From contig NZ_LR027880.1 of NCBI RefSeq assembly GCF_900537995.1, forward strand, positions 1,000,001 through 1,064,000: a DNA stretch of 64,000 nucleotides, read 5' to 3'. Under the pieces are notes generated by a model, which did not search any database, had not been told where the DNA came from, and saw only the letters and a list, made by a program, of their open reading frames with translations. The position numbers and the translations under genes are program-made. Numbering within the stretch: position 1 is the stretch's first letter; every line of letters starts with the position of its first letter. The DNA comes from Roseburia intestinalis L1-82 (GTDB lineage Bacteria; Bacillota; Clostridia; Lachnospirales; Lachnospiraceae). Positions 32,344-40,885 of the stretch are shown in pieces.

Positions 32344-33387
32344 TTATACGCGCTTATTTAAGAAAGCGATAAACTTTTCAAAATGCATCGGTGTTCCCTG
32401 AATTTCCTGTACTTTCAAGCGGTTTTTCTCGTTAAATCCTACAAGAATATCATGGTTTGCCTCCGAGAGGTAATCGATGATACCGTCGATGTCGGATTTA
32501 ATATTCTTCGGGCACTGGATATACAGATGCTTGTTGGCACTGATATGCAGTGTGTAGGAGATACTGAAATGGTACCAGAAAAACTTGTGCAGCGTGGAGT
32601 ATTTGTAGATCCATATGATCTCATCGATCGGTACGATCGCATTGCCGTAGACGGAAGTTTCAATGAAAAAATGTTCCGTGATAAACATATCTTCCGTTGC
32701 GAGCTGCGGCAGTGTGGCGAGCTCTTCCTCCGCCTGCTCTAACATCTTTTTCGGATTACCAAACAGTGCAAGATCCTGGCATGCAGGGGAGAGCACCGGG
32801 AAAAACATGTATATGACAGAGAGCACGATGCAGAGCAATGCGTAAATTCCGGTAATGAAAATTGCTGCAAACAGGATCCAGTTTCCAACGTGGTTAAATC
32901 CCGGTTCGCTGATATAGTAGGAAGAAACCTTGTTGCGGATACCGTTTTCCGTCCAGTTTAAATCGGTGGACAGATTGGAAAGCAGGGTGTCGAAATTTTC
33001 ATTTCCCTTTGAAATCTTTCCTTTGATGGTGACTTCTTCGATGGAAGGCAGACCCTCCTCACTGGTATTTGGCGATAACAATACGATGATACATTCCTCG
33101 TCACGCATAGTGTAATAATAATAACCGTTGGTGTGACCGAAGATGGACTGGGTATATCCGGTAAATTTTAAATCGGAAAGTGTGGTGCTTATATACTGTT
33201 TACCACCCCGGAAAGTGGTCTCTAATGAGGTGTCGTCGGGCAAAATGTCCGGAGAAAATACAGCGGACAGCGAAAAAAAGTGCCATGCAAGCATGAGCAC
33301 GATCAGGTAAATGATCGGAGCTGCAAGTCTGCGTTTATAAAATGCCTTGATATTTTTGCTGATGTAGTGATCGTAATTTTCGGGCAT
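32344..33387 (-). CDS. Two-span membrane protein of unknown function
   Basis: A 347-residue protein. One membrane span lies near residues 20-45, an extracytoplasmic domain of about 120 residues follows, and a second span (WILFAAIFITGIYALLCIV region) precedes a cytoplasmic domain whose strands around IPIDEIIWIYKYS may form a PH-like fold (inference). No enzyme motif was seen. It is divergent from the methyltransferase gene at 33516, so the 128-base gap probably holds both promoters. Family not recognised with confidence. Confidence 0.75.
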   Translation of the reverse strand: MPENYDHYISKNIKAFYKRRLAAPIIYLIVLMLAWHFFSLSAVFSPDILPDDTSLETTFRGGKQYISTTLSDLKFTGYTQSIFGHTNGYYYYTMRDEECIIVLLSPNTSEEGLPSIEEVTIKGKISKGNENFDTLLSNLSTDLNWTENGIRNKVSSYYISEPGFNHVGNWILFAAIFITGIYALLCIVLSVIYMFFPVLSPACQDLALFGNPKKMLEQAEEELATLPQLATEDMFITEHFFIETSVYGNAIVPIDEIIWIYKYSTLHKFFWYHFSISYTLHISANKHLYIQCPKNIKSDIDGIIDYLSEANHDILVGFNEKNRLKVQEIQGTPMHFEKFIAFLNKRV

Positions 33388-33515
33388 ATCAAAATCCTTT
33401 TCTCAAATAAAAAATGACATACTGCTAATAGTATAGATTCTTTTTTGCTTTATTTCAACTAAAACCTGTGATAAGATGGTACTTGCCAGTAACAGCGATA
33501 AAAGGAGATTATAAT

Positions 33516-34277
33516 TTGGAAGCATATACAAGTTTTGCGCAGGTATATGATCTGTTCATGGATAATGTTCCCTATGAAGAGTGGAGCAGGTATATTATAG
33601 GACTTATGAAAGAATATGGGATCTGTGACGGAACAGTACTTGATTTAGGCTGTGGAACGGGAAAGATTACAAGATTGTTGAAAAAAGCGGGCTACGATAT
33701 GATCGGTGTGGATAATTCACCGGAAATGTTGGAGATCGCGGCGGAGACCGGATATCAGGAGATGCCGGAGGATGAGATCTTATATCTGTTACAGGATATG
33801 AGAGAACTTGAACTGTACGGAAGCGTGCGTGCAGTCGTGAGCATCTGTGATTCGATGAACTATCTGCTGGAAGAGACAGATCTTTTGTCCCTGTTTTACC
33901 GTGTCAACGAATATTTAGATCCGGATGGTATTTTTATCTTCGATCTGAACACAGTATATAAATACAGAGAACTCTTAGGCGAGACGACAATCGCTGAGAA
34001 CCGCGAGGAGGGAAGCTTCATCTGGGATAACTATTTCGATGAGGAAGAACAGATCAATGAATACGATCTGACGCTTTTTATCCGGGAGGAAGAAGGACTT
34101 TACCGCAGATTTGAGGAGACGCACTACCAGCGTGCCTACGAATTAGAAACCGTAAAACACCTTTTAGAACAGGCTGGACTTGAATTCGTCGCAGCATATG
34201 ACGCATTTACGAGAGAGCCGGTAAAAGAGGACAGCGAGCGCATTTATGTGATCGCGAGGAGCAATCAGGAAACCTGA
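33516..34277 (+). CDS. Class I SAM-dependent methyltransferase
   Basis: A 253-residue protein with the SAM-binding motif VLDLGCGTGKITRLL, the acidic GVDNSPEML strand and a later LFYRVNEYLDPDG segment. This is a small-molecule or protein methyltransferase; the substrate is unknown. I start it at TTG 33516 because AAAGGAGA lies 8 bases upstream and the protein then begins LEAYTSFAQVYDLFMD, the usual start for this family. An ATG further upstream adds 16 unlikely residues. Confidence 0.85.
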   Translation: MEAYTSFAQVYDLFMDNVPYEEWSRYIIGLMKEYGICDGTVLDLGCGTGKITRLLKKAGYDMIGVDNSPEMLEIAAETGYQEMPEDEILYLLQDMRELELYGSVRAVVSICDSMNYLLEETDLLSLFYRVNEYLDPDGIFIFDLNTVYKYRELLGETTIAENREEGSFIWDNYFDEEEQINEYDLTLFIREEEGLYRRFEETHYQRAYELETVKHLLEQAGLEFVAAYDAFTREPVKEDSERIYVIARSNQET

Positions 34278-34350
34278 ATGCACTATTTGCTCCCAACATC
34301 ATTGGAGTCATCAGAAATTTATGAGTACAGTACGAAATGGAGGATAAAAT

Positions 34351-35226
34351 ATGAGTGATTATATTGTAAGAGCAACAGCGGCGGACAGCCAGATTCGTGC
34401 ATTTGCCATCACATCAAAGGAAATGGTTGAGGAGGCAAGAAGAGCCCACGACACAAGACCGGTCATCACGGCAGCGTTGGGACGTCTTTTGAGCGGTGCG
34501 GCAATGATGGGAACAATGATGAAAGGGGATAATGATCTTTTGACGATCCAGATCCAGTGCGGCGGTCCGGCAAAAGGACTTACCGTGACAGCGGATTCCC
34601 ATGGCCATGTCAAGGGATTTCCTATGGAATCCCAGGTGGAACTGCCGTTAAATGCACAGGGCAAATTAGATGTGGGCGGAGCGCTTGGACTTGGCGTGAT
34701 GAGTGTCATCAAAGACATGGGCTTAAAAGAACCGTATGTGGGACAGATCGCACTGCAGACCGGAGAGATCGCTGAGGATCTGACCTATTATTTTGCAACA
34801 TCTGAACAGATCCCGTCCGCAGTAGGGCTTGGGGTTTTAGTGGACAAAGACTTATCGGTGCGCCAGGCGGGTGGTTTTATCATCCAGCTGATGCCGTTTA
34901 CCAGTGATGAGGTCATTGAAAAACTGGAAAATAAGATCAGGGAGATCGCATCTGTAACGGAAATGTTAGAGCAGGGTATGACACCGGAGCAGATTTTAGA
35001 GGAAATCTTAGGAGATTTCGGTCTTGAGATCTCAGATAAGATCCCGGCTGCATTTGAGTGTGACTGTTCAAAGGAGAGAGTTTCACGTGCAATTTCTACG
35101 CTGAGCAAAAAAGATTTAGATTCGATCATCAATGACGGAGAGGCAATCGAGGTAAAATGCCAGTTCTGTAACAAGGCATACCATTTTGATGTGGACGAAT
35201 TAAAGGAAATGCGTTCTGCAAAATAA
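34351..35226 (+). CDS. hslO: Redox-regulated chaperone Hsp33
   Basis: A 291-residue Hsp33 with the N-terminal YIVRATAADSQIRAFA and the GRLLSGAAMMGTMMKG segment. The C-terminal zinc site is CDC (in FECDCSKERV) plus CQFC (in VKCQFCNKAYHF). Oxidation of the four cysteines releases zinc and switches on holdase activity under oxidative or bleach stress. GGAGG precedes the ATG. All four cysteines are present. Confidence 0.96.
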   Translation: MSDYIVRATAADSQIRAFAITSKEMVEEARRAHDTRPVITAALGRLLSGAAMMGTMMKGDNDLLTIQIQCGGPAKGLTVTADSHGHVKGFPMESQVELPLNAQGKLDVGGALGLGVMSVIKDMGLKEPYVGQIALQTGEIAEDLTYYFATSEQIPSAVGLGVLVDKDLSVRQAGGFIIQLMPFTSDEVIEKLENKIREIASVTEMLEQGMTPEQILEEILGDFGLEISDKIPAAFECDCSKERVSRAISTLSKKDLDSIINDGEAIEVKCQFCNKAYHFDVDELKEMRSAK

Positions 35227-35334
35227 AAAAGTGCTGCTGTTCCGTAAAAACAGTACAAGCGGACAGCAGCCAAAAGGCAAGGCAATGTGGTTGCGGTAAG
35301 CAGGGGTAAAAACGTAACCGGAAAAGAGGAAAGA

Positions 35335-37269
35335 ATGAGACAGGGATTTGTGAAAGTTGCAGCGGTAACACCAAAGATCAGGGTTGCCGACACAGGATAT
35401 AATGCAAAAGTGATCTGCCAGTCTGTTAAAGAGGCGGCAGAGGCGGGAGCAAAAGTGATCGTTCTGCCGGAACTGTGTATCACAGGGTATACCTGTGGGG
35501 ATCTGTTTTTACAGGAAAAGCTGCTTCGGGAGGCGAAAGAAGAATTATTGCATATCGCAGCATTTACGACAGATGTGGATGCGATCGTATTTGTCGGACT
35601 TCCACTTGCATACAAAGGAAAATTATATAACGTGGCAGCGGCATTAAATCGTGGAAAAATTCTTGGTATCGTACCGAAAACCTACCTTCCGAATTATAAT
35701 GAATTTTATGAAGCGCGCCATTTTACGAGAGGTATGGAAGAAGTGGCCGATGTACGGCTGACCGAAGAATTGACGGTGCCGATGGGAACGAGACAGTTAT
35801 TTACCTGTCTGGAGCTGCCGGAACTTGTGATCGCAGCAGAACTCTGTGAGGATCTCTGGACGATGAATCCGCCGAGCATCGGACATGCCATGCACGGAGC
35901 AACGCTGATCGTAAATCTTTCCGCATCGGACGAGACGACCGGAAAACCGGCTTACCGCAGGGAACTGGTAAAAGGACAGTCGGCAAGACTGCTCTGCGGC
36001 TATATCTATGCGAGTGCAGGGGACGGCGAGTCCACACAGGATGTGGTCTATTCCGGGCATAACCTGATCGCAGAAAATGGACGTTTGTTAGCGGAGTCAG
36101 AACTTTTTGACGCACAGACGATATCCACCGAGATCGATGTGTCCCGTCTTGCGTCCGAGCGCCGCAGAATGACAACATTTGAGACGGTCACAGAGCCGGT
36201 ATATCGTGAAAATGTATTTTCCTTACAGATGGAAGAGACAAAGCTGACACGTTATATTGATCCGATGCCGTTTGTGCCGTCCGGAGAGCGCGACCGTACA
36301 CTGCGCTGCGAGGAGATCTTATCGATCCAGTCGATGGGACTGAAAAAACGTTTAGAGCATACACACTGTAAGTCTGCAGTGATCGGAATTTCCGGCGGAC
36401 TCGATTCCACGCTGGCACTTCTTGTCACCGTGCGTGCTTTTGATGCGCTCGGAATGGATCACAGTAATATCAAGGCAGTGACCATGCCGGGATTTGGTAC
36501 GACAGACCGCACTTACGATAATGCAGTATCATTGATCCGCTGTCTGGGAGCTGATTTTATCGAGGTGGATATCAAAGATGCCGTCAACATTCATTTCCGG
36601 GATATCGGACAGGATCCGTCGATGCATGACGTGACCTACGAGAACGGACAGGCGAGAGAGCGCACGCAGATTTTGATGGATATTGCAAATAAGTCCGGCG
36701 GAATGGTCATCGGAACCGGAGATCTGTCGGAACTTGCACTTGGCTGGGCAACTTACAACGGGGATCACATGTCCATGTATGCGGTCAATGCCTCGGTGCC
36801 AAAGACGCTTGTGCGCCATCTGGTGCGCTATTATGCAGATACCTGCGGGGATGAGACGTTAAAACAGGTGCTGCTTGATGTGCTTGACACACCTGTCTCC
36901 CCGGAACTTTTACCGCCGGAAGACGGAAAAATTTCACAGAAAACGGAGGACTTAGTCGGCCCTTACGAGCTGCACGATTTTTATCTGTATCATATGCTGC
37001 GTCTTTCCTACGCACCGGCAAAGGTTTACCGTCTGGCAAAACAGGCATTTGCCGGAACTTATGACGATGCAACGATTTTTAAGTGGCTGGAGACATTTTA
37101 CCGCCGTTTCTTTGCGCAGCAGTTTAAACGTTCCTGCCTGCCGGACGGACCAAAAGTCGGAAGTGTTGCGGTATCTCCGCGTGGGGATCTGCGTATGCCG
37201 TCCGATGCGTGTGCCTCAATATGGTTAGCGGAACTGGAGGAGTTAAAGGATGCAGTATCGCAGGGATAA
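35335..37269 (+). CDS. nadE: Glutamine-dependent NAD+ synthetase
   Basis: A 644-residue two-domain enzyme. The N-terminal nitrilase-type glutaminase has the glutamate in VLPELCITGY and the cysteine in AAELCEDLW. The C-terminal synthetase has the PP-loop SGGLDSTLALL and the GTGDLSELALGW segment. It amidates deamido-NAD+ using ammonia channelled from glutamine. I chose ATG 35335, which has GAGGAAAG upstream and gives MRQGFVKVAAV, the usual family start. It overlaps the next gene by 20 bases. Confidence 0.95.
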   Translation: MRQGFVKVAAVTPKIRVADTGYNAKVICQSVKEAAEAGAKVIVLPELCITGYTCGDLFLQEKLLREAKEELLHIAAFTTDVDAIVFVGLPLAYKGKLYNVAAALNRGKILGIVPKTYLPNYNEFYEARHFTRGMEEVADVRLTEELTVPMGTRQLFTCLELPELVIAAELCEDLWTMNPPSIGHAMHGATLIVNLSASDETTGKPAYRRELVKGQSARLLCGYIYASAGDGESTQDVVYSGHNLIAENGRLLAESELFDAQTISTEIDVSRLASERRRMTTFETVTEPVYRENVFSLQMEETKLTRYIDPMPFVPSGERDRTLRCEEILSIQSMGLKKRLEHTHCKSAVIGISGGLDSTLALLVTVRAFDALGMDHSNIKAVTMPGFGTTDRTYDNAVSLIRCLGADFIEVDIKDAVNIHFRDIGQDPSMHDVTYENGQARERTQILMDIANKSGGMVIGTGDLSELALGWATYNGDHMSMYAVNASVPKTLVRHLVRYYADTCGDETLKQVLLDVLDTPVSPELLPPEDGKISQKTEDLVGPYELHDFYLYHMLRLSYAPAKVYRLAKQAFAGTYDDATIFKWLETFYRRFFAQQFKRSCLPDGPKVGSVAVSPRGDLRMPSDACASIWLAELEELKDAVSQG

Positions 37270-38428
37270 AAAAGGAAATGAATTGTCTGTTTTAGGATAT
37301 GGATGTATGCGTTTTACTAAAAACGGCAGCAGTGTCGATCTTGATAAGGCGGAAAAAGAGGTGATGGCGGCGATCAAAGCAGGTGTTAATTACTTTGACA
37401 CTGCCTATGTCTATGCAGGCAATGAGGCAGCAGTCGGAGAGATCTTAGACCGCAACCACTGCAGGGAGCAGATCTATCTGGCGACAAAGCTGCCACATTA
37501 TCTGATCAAGTCTGTCGCAGGTGCGGAAAAGATGTTTCAGGAGGAATTGCGCAGATTAAAAACCGATTATATCGATTATTATCTGATGCATATGCTCACC
37601 GATATACCGACCTGGGAAAAATTAAAAAAGATCGGCATGCAGGACTGGATCGAGGAAAAATTAGCGTCCGGTCAGATCAGAAATATCGGATTTTCCTATC
37701 ATGGAAATACCGAGATGTTCAAACAGCTCGTGGATGCCTGCGACTGGGATTTCTGCCAGATCCAGTACAACTATATGGATGAATACTCACAGGCAGGCGT
37801 GGAAGGACTGCGCTATGCAAATGCAAAAGGACTTCCGGTCATCATCATGGAGCCTCTTCGCGGAGGCAGACTGGTAAATCTTTTACCGGAGTCAGCAAAA
37901 AAATTGTTCCGCGCTGACAAGGAAGGACGTACACCGGCGCAGCTTGCCCTGAAATGGCTCTATAACCAGCCAGAAGTAACCTGTGTGCTCTCCGGGATGA
38001 ATTCCATGGAAATGGTGGAGCAGAACCTAAAGACGGCATCTGAGTCCCATGTGGGCTGTCTGACGGCATCAGACGCAGCACTGATCGAACAGGTGAAAGA
38101 AGAGATCAAAAAGCATGTCAAAGTCGGCTGTACCGGATGTGGGTATTGTATGCCGTGTCCGCGGGGAGTGGATATTCCGGGAACATTCCGCTGTTATAAT
38201 GCGATGTATTCGGAAGGGAAAAAATCAGGACGGAAAGATTATTTACAGTGTACGGCATTCCGGAAAGACACCGCAAGCGCATCCCAGTGTGTCGGCTGCG
38301 GAAAATGCGAAAAACACTGCCCGCAGCATATTGAGATACGCAAAGAGTTAAAATGTGCAGCGTCAGAATTGGAAGACGTGAAGTATAAGGTAATGAAGTC
38401 TGCAATTCAGATTTTAAAATTATGGTAA
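37250..38428 (+). CDS. Aldo/keto reductase with C-terminal 4Fe-4S ferredoxin domain
   Basis: A 392-residue protein. The AKR barrel is marked by LGYGCMRFTKNG, the catalytic FDTAYVYAGNE region with its tyrosine, the LMHML strand and the IMEPLRGGRL strand. The last 90 residues hold CTGCGYCMPCP and CVGCGKCEKHCPQ, a 2[4Fe-4S] ferredoxin module. Such fusions are common in anaerobic Firmicutes and probably link carbonyl reduction to low-potential electron carriers (inference). It starts inside the end of nadE (20-base overlap), so the two are coupled. Confidence 0.92.
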   Translation: MQYRRDKKGNELSVLGYGCMRFTKNGSSVDLDKAEKEVMAAIKAGVNYFDTAYVYAGNEAAVGEILDRNHCREQIYLATKLPHYLIKSVAGAEKMFQEELRRLKTDYIDYYLMHMLTDIPTWEKLKKIGMQDWIEEKLASGQIRNIGFSYHGNTEMFKQLVDACDWDFCQIQYNYMDEYSQAGVEGLRYANAKGLPVIIMEPLRGGRLVNLLPESAKKLFRADKEGRTPAQLALKWLYNQPEVTCVLSGMNSMEMVEQNLKTASESHVGCLTASDAALIEQVKEEIKKHVKVGCTGCGYCMPCPRGVDIPGTFRCYNAMYSEGKKSGRKDYLQCTAFRKDTASASQCVGCGKCEKHCPQHIEIRKELKCAASELEDVKYKVMKSAIQILKLW

Positions 38429-38456
38429 GACAATAAGAAAAGGATTAGAGAACATA

Positions 38457-39737
38457 TTGGAAAAGAAAAGTTTTGTTTTAAAGGGAAATATCGTATATTC
38501 AGGAGAAAACAAGGAACTGTGCAGTATAGAGGGTGGTTATGTTGTATGTGAAAACGGTATCTGCCGCGGCGCATTTGAAAAGTTGCCGAAACAGTATGAA
38601 ACACTGCCGCTGACCGATTATGGTGATAAGATCATCCTTCCGGGAATGACGGATCTGCATGTGCATGCACCACAGTATACGTTCCGGGCACTTGGCATGG
38701 ATCTTGAACTTTTAGACTGGCTGAATGTGCATACTTTTCCGGAAGAGGCAAAATATGTGGATATCTCCTATGCAAAAAGAGCATATGGAAGTTTTGTGTC
38801 TGATTTAAAGCACAGTCTGACAACGCGTGCCTGCATTTTTGCGACACTTCACAGAGAGGCAACCGTTGCTTTGATGGATCTTTTGGAGGAGAGCGGGATC
38901 GTAAGCTATGTTGGCAAGGTAAATATGGACCGTAACGGTGGTGAGAATCTCTGTGAGGCGGATGCGTCTGCTGCGGCAGAAGATACGAAAAAGTGGATTG
39001 AGGAGACAGCCGGAAAATATGAGCGTACAAACCCGATCTTAACACCGCGTTTTATTCCAAGCTGTACGGATGAGCTGATGAGAGAACTTGCAAAACTGCA
39101 GAAAACGACAGGACTCCGCGTGCAGTCGCATCTGTCGGAAAACCCATCGGAAGTCGCATGGGTAAAAGAGCTTGTCCCGGCAGCGAAAAATTATGCAGAT
39201 GCCTACGCTGTTTTTGATATGTTCGGAGATAAGGATCACCCGGCAGTCATGGCACACTGTATTTACAGTGAGGATGAGATGGATCTTTTGAAAGAACACG
39301 GTGTCTATGTGGCACACTGCCCGGAATCGAACTTAAATCTTTCCTCCGGCATTGCACCGGTCCGAAAGTTCTTAGAGGAAGGTATTGCGGTCGGACTTGG
39401 TTCCGACGTGGCGGGCGGATCTTCACTTTCCATGGCAAAAGCTTTGACATTAGCGGTACAGGTATCAAAAATGTACTGGCGTCTGATTGATGAGAAAAGT
39501 AAGCCGCTGACATTTGCGGAAGCGTTTTATTTAGCGACAGCCGGAGGCGGCAGTTATTTTGGTAAAGTCGGTACATTTTTAGATGGATATGAATTTGATG
39601 CGGTTGTCGCCGAAGATCATATTGCAAAGGATGTAAGGGAGTATACACCGATCCAGAGGACAGAGCGCATGATGTATGATGAGAGTACAATGACGATCTG
39701 TGCAAAATATGCAGCCGGATGTGCGTGTGAGCTGTAA
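38457..39737 (+). CDS. guaD: Guanine deaminase
   Basis: A 426-residue amidohydrolase with the metal-binding LPGMTDLHVHAPQY, a later VQSHLSENPSEV strand, the MAHCIYSED histidine and the GLGSDVAGGSSLSM aspartate. GuaD converts guanine to xanthine, feeding purine salvage or catabolism. It opens with TTG at 38457 and only a weak AAAAGGAT ribosome site. An ATG further in would remove the first strand, so TTG is preferred. Another purine or cytosine-type amidohydrolase is possible, but the motifs fit guanine deaminase best. Confidence 0.88.
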   Translation: MEKKSFVLKGNIVYSGENKELCSIEGGYVVCENGICRGAFEKLPKQYETLPLTDYGDKIILPGMTDLHVHAPQYTFRALGMDLELLDWLNVHTFPEEAKYVDISYAKRAYGSFVSDLKHSLTTRACIFATLHREATVALMDLLEESGIVSYVGKVNMDRNGGENLCEADASAAAEDTKKWIEETAGKYERTNPILTPRFIPSCTDELMRELAKLQKTTGLRVQSHLSENPSEVAWVKELVPAAKNYADAYAVFDMFGDKDHPAVMAHCIYSEDEMDLLKEHGVYVAHCPESNLNLSSGIAPVRKFLEEGIAVGLGSDVAGGSSLSMAKALTLAVQVSKMYWRLIDEKSKPLTFAEAFYLATAGGGSYFGKVGTFLDGYEFDAVVAEDHIAKDVREYTPIQRTERMMYDESTMTICAKYAAGCACEL

Positions 39738-39791
39738 AGGTTCAGATAGAGTGAAAATCAGAAAAATTTAGAGGCTCTCCAAATTTGAATG

Positions 39792-39832
39792 AAAAAGAGT
39801 CATAACCGGCAAAATCGGTTATGACTCTTTTT
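39792..39832. terminator. Bidirectional terminator
   Basis: A 17-bp perfect stem (AAAAAGAGTCATAACCG and its complement) with a 7-nt loop lies between guaD and the convergent PAP2 gene. Confidence 0.93.
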
Positions 39833-39870
39833 AAAACGAATCAAATATTCAGGAAACATAACGTTTGTAT

Positions 39871-40563
39871 TTAGATCTGGTGAAGTTTGCGCTCATATTT
39901 GCGCTCACCGGCCGTCATGCGTGCCGGATTCTGTACATAGACAAGCATGTACATGAAGACTGCCATAATGATTCCGGTAACCACATCAAATACGGAGTGC
40001 TGTTTTAAAAACATGGTAGATAAAATAATGCTTACCATAAGAACAGCAGAACCAATACGGATGACCTTTTTATCGCGGAAATTTTCACTGTGCCATACGG
40101 CTAAATTGACTGCAATGGAATTGTAAACGTGAATACTTGGGAAAAGGTTCGTCGCAGTGTCCGTTGCGTAGAGGCATTTTACCATATGTACAAACACGTT
40201 ATCCCGCGCAAAAGTAGTCGGCCTTAAATAATGTCCGTTTGGATAAATGGTGGAGATGACTAAAAAGATCGTCATTCCGGTAAACAACATGGTACATAAA
40301 CGGAAATATTCGTCTTTATTTTTAAAGTAGAAGTAACCAAGTCCCCACGCAACATATCCAAACCATAAAAAGTATGGAATAATAAAATATTCACAAAATG
40401 GAATATAATCATCGAGTGCAACATGGATCACATGAAAATGCGTGGTAACGGTTCTCTCTAAATGACCAAACCATGGCAGATAAATCATGAAATAAAGCAG
40501 AAGAAGAGCATGTTTGTTTCTCTCAATAAATGCGTTGACCGCATCGCGTGTCTTCGTTTTCAC
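39871..40563 (-). CDS. PAP2-family membrane phosphatase
   Basis: A 230-residue protein with about six membrane spans and the PAP2 catalytic signatures LFPSIHVYNS and KQHSVFDVVTGI (both histidines present). Enzymes of this type dephosphorylate lipid phosphates or undecaprenyl pyrophosphate; the inositol-phosphotransferase-like subgroup also fits. It stands divergent from the L,D-transpeptidase gene. Confidence 0.87.
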   Translation of the reverse strand: MKTKTRDAVNAFIERNKHALLLLYFMIYLPWFGHLERTVTTHFHVIHVALDDYIPFCEYFIIPYFLWFGYVAWGLGYFYFKNKDEYFRLCTMLFTGMTIFLVISTIYPNGHYLRPTTFARDNVFVHMVKCLYATDTATNLFPSIHVYNSIAVNLAVWHSENFRDKKVIRIGSAVLMVSIILSTMFLKQHSVFDVVTGIIMAVFMYMLVYVQNPARMTAGERKYERKLHQI

Positions 40564-40885
40564 GGTTTCACCCTCTTTTCATTAATCTCAACGATAGGGA
40601 TTATAGCACAGCATTTTTTTAGAAACAATTCCCTTTTCCTTATTTTAAGAAAGATTATTTAAAATTTAAGAAAACTTTAAGCTATGACGGGTGTTTTTGG
40701 GGAGTTTGACGGTAATTTTTATTACAGATCAATGCGAAAAAAGAACGAATTCTTAATTAAATGTTACGATTTGGACAATTTGTTGACAAGACCTTGCCGG
40801 ATATTATAATAGAGTAGGTGTCCGTTAGCATATTTTATGCAATACAACATATCTTTACACATAGGATGAAAGGATATTTAGAAAA
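40564..40885. other. Intergenic region between divergent PAP2 and L,D-transpeptidase genes
   Basis: AT-rich, 322 bases, with no gene. The only clear element is the plus-strand promoter at 40783-40810. An AAGAAAACTTTAAGC stretch around 40669-40683 is not clearly structured. Confidence 0.6.
40783..40810 (+). promoter_or_regulatory. Sigma-A promoter of the L,D-transpeptidase gene
   Basis: Consensus TTGACA (40783-40788) and TATAAT (40805-40810) with a 16-base spacer, about 75 bases before the start codon. Confidence 0.85.

Noticed and set aside
34278..34330. Resemblance of CACTATTTGCTCCCAAC to CACTATTTGCCTCCGAC at 43648
   Set aside because: Only about 17 bases are similar and the flanks differ; not enough for a repeat family without a genome search.
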